A stretch of 5,649 nucleotides of DNA, taken from the NCBI GenBank assembly GCA_017964055.1, contig JAGCSS010000345.1:1-5649 (forward strand), given 5' to 3'. This DNA is from Lachnospiraceae bacterium (lineage in GTDB: Bacteria > Bacillota > Clostridia > Lachnospirales > Lachnospiraceae). The translations under genes and the position numbers were made by a program. Positions 1-5,649 of the stretch are shown piece after piece. Each line of letters opens with the position of its first letter. Position 1 is the first letter of the stretch. Below the pieces are notes generated by a model. The model had not been told where the DNA came from. It worked only from the letters and a program-made list of their open reading frames with translations, and ran no database searches.

Positions 1-89
1 CTTGCAATGCACCTTTGGGGGAGTCCTCACACCGCAGACAGACATCCTTCCATAACAAACTTTATTGTATAAAAAAAATTAATTTTGTA

Positions 90-118
90 TTGCCATTTTC
101 AGAATTATTTCGTATTAT
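90..118 (+). promoter_or_regulatory. Sigma-A-type promoter for the transporter operon
   Basis: A -35 box TTGCCA (90-95) and a -10 box TATTAT (113-118) are separated by exactly 17 nt, the optimal spacing for the housekeeping sigma factor. The A-tract and AT-rich DNA at 71-89 could act as an UP element. Transcription would begin near 125, giving a leader of about 50 nt before the lipoprotein gene. That leader is too short for a purine riboswitch; it holds only a weak 4-bp hairpin (141-152). Promoter activity is inferred from consensus match and position. Confidence 0.7.
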
Positions 119-175
119 GTACTCGTGGTCTAAAAATATTGCGTTTTTACGCGCAGCACAACAGGAGGACATTTT

Positions 176-1390
176 ATGAAAAAAGTACTTGCATTACTGC
201 TTGCACTTGTAATGGTTCTTTCACTCGGCGCATGCAGCAAGGAGAAGAGCAACGACTTCAAGATCGGTGTTATTCTTGTAGGCGATGACAACGAGGGTTA
301 CACTCACGCCCACATCGAAGGCATCAAGAAGGCTGCAAAGGCCAACGGCATCAAGGACGATCAGATCATCTGGTTCTACACCATAGGCGAGGACGAGACC
401 TGCTACGACAAGTGTATCGACTGCGTTGAGCAGGGATGTAAGCTGGTTATCACGAACTCTTACGGACATCAGACCTACTGCGAGAGAGCAGCCAAGGAGA
501 ATCCCGATGTTCAGTTCGTAGCCATGACCGGTGACAGAGCATTAAAGTCAGGCCTTAAGAATTTCTCGAACGCATTCAACAAGACTTACGAGTCACGTTA
601 TGTTTCGGGTATCGTAGCAGGCATGAAGCTCAAGGAGCTCGCTGACGCAGGCAAGCTTACCGATAAGAACTACGACGCGAACGGCAACGTTAAGGTCGGC
701 TATGTAGGCGCTTATCCTTACGCAGAGGTTGTTTCCGGTTACACCGGTTTCTATCTCGGCATCAAGTCGGTATTCCCGAACGTAGTTATGGACGTTTCCT
801 ACACCAACAGCTGGTTCTCGATCGTTGACGAGCAGAACACCGCTGAGAAGTTCATCGCAGAGGGCTGCGTTATCGTAGGTCAGCACGCTGACTCGACAGG
901 TGCTCCTTCGGCATGTGAGGCTGCTAACAAGGCCGGCACCGTTGTTTACTCCGTAGGTTACAACGTTGACATGCTTTCCGTAGCTCCTACCGCGGCACTT
1001 ACTTCTTCGACCAATAACTGGGATGTTTACTACACCTACGCTATCAAGACAGCTCTTGCAGGCGAGGACATCGCTACCGACTGGTCAGAGGGTTATGAGA
1101 CCGGCGCCGTTGCCATCACAAAGCTTGGTGATTCCTGCGCGGCAGGCACTGCAGACGCGGTTGCAAAGGCTGAGGCCGACATCAAGGCCGGTAAGCTCCA
1201 TGTATTCGATATCAACACCTTCACCGTTGGCGGTGCAAAGGTTGAGTCGACATTCTGCTTCGATTCCGACGATGATTTCAATTACGATCAGATCGAGGCC
1301 ATCAAGGACGGCTACTATCATGAGTCTGAGTACATCTCGGCACCTTCGTTCGCATTAAGGATCGACGGCATCACCGAGCAGCAGAACTAA
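176..1390 (+). CDS. BMP-family solute-binding lipoprotein of an ABC importer (probable nucleoside binder)
   Basis: This is the extracellular, lipid-anchored substrate receptor of the importer encoded downstream. The ATG at 176 follows a strong AGGAGG (163-168) at 7-nt spacing. The 404-aa product begins with a lipoprotein signal peptide: basic MKK, a Leu/Ala-rich core, then lipobox LGAC with Cys20 as the lipidated residue. The mature part matches the BMP/PnrA fold in wording and order: a first strand KIGVILVGDDNEG near residue 29, NPDVQFVAMTGD in the middle of the N-lobe, GYVGAYPYAEVV, the GQHADSTG motif at 235-242, and VYSVGYNVDM at 257-266. The QHxDS form belongs to a BMP subgroup distinct from the classical PnrA wording. 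Relatives bind purine nucleosides or bases, so a nucleoside ligand is inferred, not shown. The mature protein is rich in cysteine, with a CX3CX2CX4C cluster at 76-88. A terminator follows, separating it from the ATPase gene. Confidence 0.93.
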   Translation: MKKVLALLLALVMVLSLGACSKEKSNDFKIGVILVGDDNEGYTHAHIEGIKKAAKANGIKDDQIIWFYTIGEDETCYDKCIDCVEQGCKLVITNSYGHQTYCERAAKENPDVQFVAMTGDRALKSGLKNFSNAFNKTYESRYVSGIVAGMKLKELADAGKLTDKNYDANGNVKVGYVGAYPYAEVVSGYTGFYLGIKSVFPNVVMDVSYTNSWFSIVDEQNTAEKFIAEGCVIVGQHADSTGAPSACEAANKAGTVVYSVGYNVDMLSVAPTAALTSSTNNWDVYYTYAIKTALAGEDIATDWSEGYETGAVAITKLGDSCAAGTADAVAKAEADIKAGKLHVFDINTFTVGGAKVESTFCFDSDDDFNYDQIEAIKDGYYHESEYISAPSFALRIDGITEQQN

Positions 1391-1414
1391 GATCTATCTT
1401 ACACTTAAGCATTC

Positions 1415-1448
1415 AAAGGAGACTGCTCACACGGGCAGTCTCCTTTTT
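1415..1448 (+). terminator. Intrinsic terminator after the binding-protein gene
   Basis: A 12-bp perfect stem (arms 1415-1426 and 1435-1446, core GGAGACTGC/GCAGTCTCC) closes an 8-nt loop and runs into a T-tract at 1444-1448. It starts 25 nt after the lipoprotein stop codon. It lies inside the transporter locus, so it most likely causes partial termination, giving more binding protein than membrane components; the A-rich left arm would also allow some function on the other strand. Confidence 0.88.
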
Positions 1449-1496
1449 CGGGTCTTTCTTTTTTGTGAATTTTTAGAATTCGGACCCTCTTTATTC

Positions 1497-1541
1497 TTTA
1501 CTTTTAGAATTTGTTATGTTATCATAAATTTTGAGTATAAA
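1497..1541 (+). promoter_or_regulatory. Possible secondary promoter(s) for the ATPase-permease genes
   Basis: The AT-rich spacer after the terminator holds two candidates. One pairs TTTACT (1497-1502) with TATCAT (1520-1525) at 17-nt spacing. The other pairs TTGTTA (1511-1516) with TATAAA (1536-1541) at a longer 19-nt spacing. Either would supply transcription past the terminator. In DNA this AT-rich such matches arise easily by chance, so this is a weak call. Confidence 0.35.
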
Positions 1542-1578
1542 ACAAAATTTTTTTGGTGTTTTTTACTAATTTTTCATG

Positions 1579-1586
1579 AAAGGTGG
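1579..1586 (+). promoter_or_regulatory. Ribosome binding site that favours a TTG start at 1595
   Basis: AAAGGTGG is the only Shine-Dalgarno-like sequence ahead of the ATPase gene. It lies 8 nt before TTG 1595, which is ideal. It overlaps the first in-frame candidate, GTG 1583, which therefore has no usable site of its own. The ATG at 1576 is in another frame and stops after 20 codons. Confidence 0.6.
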
Positions 1587-1594
1587 CCGCCTCT

Positions 1595-3124
1595 TTGGAA
1601 ACGATCAAATACGCAGTTCAAATGCGCAACGTCACTAAACGCTTCGGCTCCGTCACGGCAAACGACAGAGTCAATCTCGATCTTAAGCAGGGCGAGATCC
1701 TCTCCCTTTTAGGTGAGAACGGCAGCGGAAAAACAACTCTTATGAATATGCTCTCGGGCATCTATTTCCCCGACGAAGGGCATATCTTCATCAACGGCGA
1801 AGAAGTTTCCATCGCTTCTCCCAAGGACGCATACACATACGGCATCGGCATGATACATCAGCATTTCAAGCTTGTTGATGTTTTTACCGCTGCGGAAAAT
1901 GTTATCCTCGGGCAGGACGAGACCGAGAAATTCGACCGCAAGGCCGTTTCGGCAAAGGTCAGGGATATCGCCGCGCGCTACGGTTTTGACATCGATCCCG
2001 ACAAAAAGATCTACGAGATGTCCGTTTCCCAGAAGCAGACCCTCGAGATAGTCAAGGCCCTCTATCGCGGCGCCGACATACTCATTCTCGACGAGCCCAC
2101 AGCGGTTCTTACTCCTCAGGAGACAGACAAGCTCTTTGCCGTTATGCGCAACATGAAAAAGGACGGCAAATCCATCATAATCATCACCCATAAGCTCAAT
2201 GAGGTTATGGAGATATCCGACCGCGTCGCGGTTCTGAGAAAGGGCGAATACATCGGCTGTGTGGAGACTTCGCAGACTTCTCCGCAGGCTCTCACCGACA
2301 TGATGGTCGGACGCGCCACCACACTCGACATCAACCGTCCCGATCCGGTCAATCCCGAACCGAGACTTACCGTTGAGCATCTTACATGTCTCGACAAGGA
2401 CGGCGTAAAGCGTCTCGACGATGTTACCTTTACCGCCAATTCCGGCGAGATACTCGGCATCGCGGGCATCGCGGGCTCCGGTCAGAAGGAGCTGCTCGAG
2501 GCGATCGCGGGCCTCTATCCCGTTCAGTCCGGCAGCATCATCTACAGTCCAGAGGGCAAGGCTCCGATGAGTCTGGTCGGCCTCGATCCCATGGCCATCA
2601 AAAAGTCCGGCATAGCGATGAGCTTTGTTCCCGAGGACCGTCTCGGCATGGGTCTGGTCGGCTCCATGGGCATGACCGGCAATATGATGCTCCGCTCATG
2701 GCGTAAGAATAAAGGTTTCTTCGTTAACCGCAAGGACCCCAACGAGCTGGCAAAACAGATCTGGAAGGAGCTCGAGGTCGTTACTCCGGGCACCGAATTC
2801 CCCGTCCGGCGCCTCTCCGGCGGCAATGTACAGAAGGTACTCGTAGGCCGTGAGATAGCCTCCTCTCCGTCGGTCCTGATGACCGCATATGCGGTGCGCG
2901 GACTCGATATCAACACTTCCTACACCATATACAATCTTCTGACCGATCAGAAAATGAAGGGTGTCGCTGTTGTTTACGTAGGTGAGGACCTCGACGTCCT
3001 GCTCGCTCTGTGCGACCGTCTCGTAGTACTCTGCGGCGGCCAGGTTTCGGGCATCGTCGACTGCAGGACGATCACAAAAGAAGAGGTCGGACTGCTCATG
3101 ACCAAATACAGGAAGGAGGCATAA
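1595..3124 (+). CDS. Double-domain ATP-binding protein of the BMP-type (nucleoside) ABC importer
   Basis: This cytoplasmic ATPase powers the importer; both nucleotide-binding domains are in one chain, as in NupO and the sugar ATPases RbsA/MglA. From TTG 1595 it is 509 aa, the usual size. GTG 1583 would add four residues but lacks a ribosome site. Domain 1 has Walker A GENGSGKT (40-47), Q-loop Gln89, Walker B ILILDE (162-167) with catalytic Glu167, and switch His199 in IIITHK. Its signature region reads MSVSQKQ, without the LSGGQ glycines. Domain 2 begins near 258, has the family's degenerate P-loop GIAGSGQKE (291-299), a VPEDR motif, an intact LSGGN signature (407-411), AYAVRGLD in place of a full Walker B (431-438), and GEDLD where the switch histidine would be. 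One fully equipped site and one degenerate site is normal here. The stop lies 3 nt before permease 1, whose ribosome site sits inside this gene's end. Confidence 0.95.
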   Translation: METIKYAVQMRNVTKRFGSVTANDRVNLDLKQGEILSLLGENGSGKTTLMNMLSGIYFPDEGHIFINGEEVSIASPKDAYTYGIGMIHQHFKLVDVFTAAENVILGQDETEKFDRKAVSAKVRDIAARYGFDIDPDKKIYEMSVSQKQTLEIVKALYRGADILILDEPTAVLTPQETDKLFAVMRNMKKDGKSIIIITHKLNEVMEISDRVAVLRKGEYIGCVETSQTSPQALTDMMVGRATTLDINRPDPVNPEPRLTVEHLTCLDKDGVKRLDDVTFTANSGEILGIAGIAGSGQKELLEAIAGLYPVQSGSIIYSPEGKAPMSLVGLDPMAIKKSGIAMSFVPEDRLGMGLVGSMGMTGNMMLRSWRKNKGFFVNRKDPNELAKQIWKELEVVTPGTEFPVRRLSGGNVQKVLVGREIASSPSVLMTAYAVRGLDINTSYTIYNLLTDQKMKGVAVVYVGEDLDVLLALCDRLVVLCGGQVSGIVDCRTITKEEVGLLMTKYRKEA

Positions 3125-3127
3125 GAC

Positions 3128-4255
3128 ATGGCTAAGTCAGAAACAGCTCACGAACCTTTGATCAGGATATCAAAGCGTGAGGGCATCACAAGAACACAGT
3201 CATGGCTCATCAGACTGCTCAGCCTCCTGCTGGCGCTTATCGTTTCGGGTATCGTCATCGTCTGTATCGTTCGCATCAATCCTTTTAAGGTCTATGCCAC
3301 GATGGCTTCGGGCGCGTTCGGTACCTCAAAGCGTATCTGGGTAACGATCCGCGACATCATGACCCTGCTGTGCATCTCGGTCGGCCTCGCTCCCGCGTTC
3401 GCCATGAAATTCTGGAATGTAGGCGCTGAGGGCCAGATCCTCGTCGGAGGCATCGCCACGGTAGTCTGCATGAAGTATTTCACCGGACTTCCGACTGTTC
3501 TGCTCGTGCTCATCATGATCGTCGTGAGCATGCTCGCGGGCGCTGTCTGGGGCTTCTTCCCCGGCTTTTTCAAGGCCCACTGGAACACGAACGAGACTCT
3601 GTTCACGCTGATGATGAACTACATCGCGATACAGATCACCTCATACATGGTCGCTCTCTGGGAGAATCCTCCCGGATCGAACACCGTCGGCGTCATCAAC
3701 TCGAACAACGAGTACGGATGGCTGCCGAGCCTCTTCCACGACATCCCGAACCTCGATTTCGGCTGGAACGTGATCATAGTAATGACCGTGACCGTAGCTG
3801 TTTACGTATATCTGCGCTACTCCAAGCAGGGCTACGAGATCTCGGTTGTCGGCGATTCGGTCAACACCGCTCGTTACGCAGGCATCCGCGTTAAAAAGGT
3901 CTACATCCGCACGATGGCTCTTTCGGGCGCGATATGCGGTCTGGCAGGCTTCGTGGCGGTTTCGGGCGCGAGCCACACGATCTCGACCTCCACTGCGGGC
4001 GGACGAGGCTTTACGGCGATCATCGTCGCATGGCTGGCCAAGTTCAATACATTTACGATGATCCTGATCTCGGCCCTGATCGTTTTCCTCGACAAGGGCG
4101 CATCGCAGATCGCTTCAAAATACGGCATCAACGAATATGTTTCGCATATCATCACCGGAATCATCCTCTTCTTCCTTCTCGGAAGCGAGTTCTTCATCGG
4201 CTACAAGGTAAAGTTCCGGCATAAAGCAGCTGCCGGTCAGGAGGTGAGCAAATGA
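3128..4255 (+). CDS. ABC importer permease 1 (BPD_transp_2 family, NupP-like)
   Basis: This is one of two different membrane subunits that form the translocation channel for the solute delivered by the lipoprotein. ATG 3128 follows AAGGAGG (3113-3119) at 8 nt, inside the end of the ATPase gene. The 375-aa product starts with a basic cytoplasmic stretch, a first membrane helix at about 27-50, and about nine hydrophobic segments overall, with a longer exposed loop near 183-212 (PPGSN... to the next helix). Two family landmarks are visible: FWNVGAEGQILVGG starting at residue 95, and the cytoplasmic coupling loop GDSVNTARYAGI (242-253), the segment expected to contact the ATPase. Helices with GFTAIIVAWLAKFN near 298 match this permease class. 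It is the first and longer permease, as in NupP-NupQ pairs. Its TGA overlaps the ATG of permease 2. No defect is seen. Confidence 0.94.
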   Translation: MAKSETAHEPLIRISKREGITRTQSWLIRLLSLLLALIVSGIVIVCIVRINPFKVYATMASGAFGTSKRIWVTIRDIMTLLCISVGLAPAFAMKFWNVGAEGQILVGGIATVVCMKYFTGLPTVLLVLIMIVVSMLAGAVWGFFPGFFKAHWNTNETLFTLMMNYIAIQITSYMVALWENPPGSNTVGVINSNNEYGWLPSLFHDIPNLDFGWNVIIVMTVTVAVYVYLRYSKQGYEISVVGDSVNTARYAGIRVKKVYIRTMALSGAICGLAGFVAVSGASHTISTSTAGGRGFTAIIVAWLAKFNTFTMILISALIVFLDKGASQIASKYGINEYVSHIITGIILFFLLGSEFFIGYKVKFRHKAAAGQEVSK

Positions 4256-5241
4256 CTGAATTACTGACTCTCTTCCACAGCGCCGTTGTATTCGGTACTG
4301 TTATCATGTTCGGCGCTCTCGGTGAGATCCTCACCGAAAAATCGGGCAACTTAAACCTCGGTGTTCCCGGCATCATGTACCTCGGCGGCATCGCGGGCCT
4401 TACGGCTTCGTTTGTTTACGAAACGGGCAATCCCAACCCGAACGGCCTGCTCTCCGCTTTCCTGGCACTGGTTTTCTCCTTCCTGTTTGCGGCTCTGGGC
4501 GGACTGCTCTACAGCTTTCTCACGATATCGCTCAGGACCAACCAGAACGTTACGGGACTTACGCTCACGATATTCGGCGGCGGCGTAGCCAATTTCCTCG
4601 GCGGCATGCTCCAGAAGTTCGCGGGCGGCGTCGGACAGGTTTCCGTTTCGGCCGCATCAGGCACCTTCAGGGCTTATATTTCCGCCATCGCCGGCAAGGA
4701 CACCAGCAGCCCGCTCTACGCGATATTCGGATACGGCTGGCTGACATATGTCGCGATCATCATCGCGATCGGCCTGTTCATATTCCTCAATAAGACACGC
4801 ACAGGCCTTAATCTCCGCGCTGTCGGCGAGAATCCCGCCACGGCCGATGCCGCAGGCATCAACGTAACCCTGTACAAATACCTCGGCACCTGCATCGGCG
4901 CCGGTATCTCGGGTCTGGGCGGACTGTACTACACCATGGATTTCATCAAGGGTACCTGGGCAAATGACGGTACCATAGAGGCTCTCGGCTGGCTCGCCGT
5001 TGCGCTCGTTATCTTCGCTACCTGGCGCCCGGTCAATGCGATCTGGGGCGCGTACCTGTTCGGTATAGCTTACTGGGCATACCTCTACATCAGAGGCCTC
5101 AACAGATATACGATGGAGCTGTTCAAAATGCTGCCGTACGTGATCACGCTGTTCGTGCTGATACTCGTGTCGCTACGACGCAAAAAAGAGGATCAGCCCC
5201 CGGAGCATCTGGGACTGCCTTATTTCAGAGAGGAAAGATAA
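4252..5241 (+). CDS. ABC importer permease 2 (BPD_transp_2 family, NupQ-like)
   Basis: This is the second channel subunit and presumed heterodimer partner of permease 1. ATG 4252 overlaps the previous stop in an ATGA arrangement, and its site AGGAGGTGA (4239-4247) is a nine-base match to the anti-Shine-Dalgarno sequence, so translation is likely coupled and strong. The 329-aa product has about eight to ten hydrophobic segments. Landmarks are EILTEKSGNLNLGVPGIM (25-42), the counterpart of the family's N-terminal NIGxEG motif, and the coupling loop GENPATADAAGI (192-203). A basic tail (LRRKKEDQPPEH) ends the protein on the cytoplasmic side. It is shorter than permease 1, as is usual for the second subunit. 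It is the last gene of the operon; no clear T-tract terminator follows, only repeats and a fold-back element. Confidence 0.94.
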   Translation: MTELLTLFHSAVVFGTVIMFGALGEILTEKSGNLNLGVPGIMYLGGIAGLTASFVYETGNPNPNGLLSAFLALVFSFLFAALGGLLYSFLTISLRTNQNVTGLTLTIFGGGVANFLGGMLQKFAGGVGQVSVSAASGTFRAYISAIAGKDTSSPLYAIFGYGWLTYVAIIIAIGLFIFLNKTRTGLNLRAVGENPATADAAGINVTLYKYLGTCIGAGISGLGGLYYTMDFIKGTWANDGTIEALGWLAVALVIFATWRPVNAIWGAYLFGIAYWAYLYIRGLNRYTMELFKMLPYVITLFVLILVSLRRKKEDQPPEHLGLPYFREER

Positions 5242-5262
5242 GATTTCAGGGAGATTTCAGGG
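5241..5262. repeat. Tandem 11-bp repeat AGATTTCAGGG
   Basis: Two perfect adjacent copies occupy 5241-5251 and 5252-5262; the first base is the last base of the permease 2 stop codon. The core ATTTCAG also occurs at 5222-5228 within the end of the gene. It looks like a small slippage duplication; no function is evident. Confidence 0.6.
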
Positions 5263-5354
5263 GGTTCAAGCCGGAATACGGTGTGGGCGGCAACGAGTAA
5301 AACTTCCGGGACACGCTCGCGCTTCTTCTACGGACGCAGCGGACACTAAGCGCC

Positions 5355-5387
5355 CTCTCGCCAAATCTGCGAGAGCGACGTTCGCTC
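5355..5387. repeat. Two overlapping, mutually exclusive hairpins in the left arm
   Basis: CTCTCGC (5355-5361) pairs with GCGAGAG (5369-5375) around a 7-nt loop. GAGCGA (5373-5378) pairs with TCGCTC (5382-5387) around CGT. They share bases 5373-5375, so in RNA only one can form fully. This is most of the extra segment that the right arm lacks. Confidence 0.55.
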
Positions 5388-5418
5388 AGAACTCAGCCGC
5401 ACGAAAGCCCCGTGCTTA

Positions 5419-5475
5419 CGAATCATCAGAAGGCAGTGCCGCAAACGAATTTGCGCAATGCCTTCTTACGATTCG
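5419..5475. repeat. Central hairpin of the fold-back element
   Basis: Three perfect stem blocks stack around a CGAA loop (5446-5449). They are CGAATC/GATTCG (5419-5424, 5470-5475), AGAAGGCA/TGCCTTCT (5428-5435, 5459-5466) and CGCAAA/TTTGCG (5440-5445, 5450-5455). Small internal loops of 3x3 and 4x3 nt separate them, giving 20 pairs in 57 nt. No T-tract follows, so it does not look like a standard intrinsic terminator. Confidence 0.8.
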
Positions 5476-5482
5476 GCCTATA

Positions 5483-5515
5483 GGCACTGTGTTCTTCGCT
5501 TCACTCGCCAGTGCC
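5483..5515. repeat. Right-arm hairpin GGCACTG/CAGTGCC
   Basis: A 7-bp perfect stem (5483-5489 with 5509-5515) closes a 19-nt loop. The same CAGTGCC heptamer also occurs at 5434-5440 inside the central hairpin, so the left strand of this stem has two possible partners. Confidence 0.55.
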
Positions 5516-5560
5516 GGCGTCCTCTACGAGTCCCGGAAGTTTTCTCTGCGCGCCCACACC

Positions 5561-5649
5561 TCACAGAACCGAATGATCACAAACCGGACAAACCTTATTC
5601 GCTAAATCTTTTGCTCTATCAATATCATAGAGGAGAGTGCCTGCAAAGA
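5561..5649 (-). CDS. Probable 3' end of a convergent gene, product unknown (partial)
   Basis: On the - strand one frame is open from the window edge for 28 codons and stops with TGA at 5563-5561. The visible end reads AKDLANKVCPVCDHSVL and has a balanced, protein-like composition with a CPVC pair that could bind metal or form a disulfide. The other two - strand frames stop within this stretch. A run this short could be open by chance, but the stop falls exactly at the edge of the fold-back element, which fits an intergenic repeat between two converging genes. The fragment is too short for me to name a family, and the start lies outside the window. Confidence 0.45.
   Translation of the reverse strand, partial: FAGTLLYDIDRAKDLANKVCPVCDHSVL

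Larger units (their letters stand above)
5280..5560. repeat. 281-bp fold-back (long imperfect palindrome) element
   Basis: The ends are inverted copies: GGTGTGGGCG (5280-5289) against CGCCCACACC (5551-5560), and then, after 7-9 unmatched bases, AAAACTTCCGGGAC (5299-5312) against its perfect complement (5530-5543). Further in, GGACGC, CACT, GCGAG and AGAAC.CAG blocks recur in matching order in the two arms, so the arms look like diverged inverted copies around a strong central hairpin. The left arm has an extra segment with its own hairpins. There is no open reading frame of note, no transposase and no obvious target-site duplication (flanks ggaatac and tcacaga). It fills the gap between permease 2 and a probable convergent gene. 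It could be a REP/BIME-like or MITE-like repeat, a bidirectional termination or mRNA-stabilising structure, or a structured RNA. The palindrome is seen directly; its class is inferred. Confidence 0.75.

Noticed and set aside
1..60. Possible 3' end of an upstream gene
   Set aside because: One + frame is open for 17 codons to a TAA at 53-55, but that is too short and its wording is not recognisable; no terminator hairpin follows it.
124..175. Possible purine riboswitch ahead of a putative nucleoside transporter
   Set aside because: The predicted leader is about 50 nt, too short for the aptamer, and shows only a 4-bp hairpin at 141-152; no conserved purine-aptamer loops are seen.
85..288. 67-aa open frame overlapping the start of the lipoprotein gene
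   Set aside because: It covers the promoter and leader, has no ribosome site, and overlaps the well-supported signal peptide region in another frame.
1709..2380. Long (223-aa) open frame on the - strand within the ATPase gene
   Set aside because: It is antisense to a clear ATPase with all motifs, has no recognisable domains, and reflects codon bias of the true gene.
5530..5546. Terminal repeat ending in TTTT as a simple intrinsic terminator
   Set aside because: The two 14-bp arms are 217 nt apart, far too long a loop for ordinary hairpin-driven termination, and the T-run is only four bases.
5280..5560. Insertion sequence or CRISPR array
   Set aside because: There is no transposase frame, no target-site duplication, and no regularly spaced direct repeats; the structure is inverted, not tandem.

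Overview
The window holds a complete four-gene ABC import system of the BMP/NupNOPQ type, all on the + strand: a lipid-anchored solute-binding protein, a double-domain ATPase and two permeases. It ends in a structured non-coding element and, probably, the 3' end of a convergent gene on the - strand. The strong AGGAGG-type ribosome binding sites, a sigma-A-type promoter, a lipobox signal peptide in place of a free periplasmic binding protein, and moderate-GC coding DNA between very AT-rich spacers all point to a Gram-positive Clostridia-type Firmicute, such as a gut or rumen relative of Lachnospiraceae or Oscillospiraceae. That placement is inferred from style and protein wording; no marker gene is present.

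Layout. Bases 1-89 hold no gene I can recognise: short open frames only, then an AT-rich tract. A good promoter (90-118) and a leader of about 50 nt precede the solute-binding lipoprotein (176-1390). A clear intrinsic terminator (1415-1448) follows it. Next comes an AT-rich spacer with two possible secondary promoters, then the ATPase (best start TTG 1595, end 3124), permease 1 (3128-4255) and permease 2 (4252-5241). The last three genes are separated by 3 nt and then overlap by 4 nt, so they are almost certainly co-transcribed and translationally coupled. After permease 2 there is a short tandem repeat, then a 281-bp fold-back (long imperfect palindrome) element at 5280-5560. Its right edge touches the stop codon of a probable - strand reading frame that runs off the window (5561-5649).

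How the genes work together. The lipoprotein captures a solute outside the membrane, the two different permeases form the channel, and the ATPase carries both nucleotide-binding domains in one chain. Characterised relatives (Bacillus NupNOPQ, Lactococcus BmpA-NupABC, Treponema PnrA) take up purine or other nucleosides, so nucleoside uptake is the best guess; the exact ligand cannot be read from the sequence. The terminator after the first gene would let the binding protein be made in excess over the membrane complex.

The transporter is an ordinary conserved system. The least explained part of the window is the fold-back element between the converging genes.
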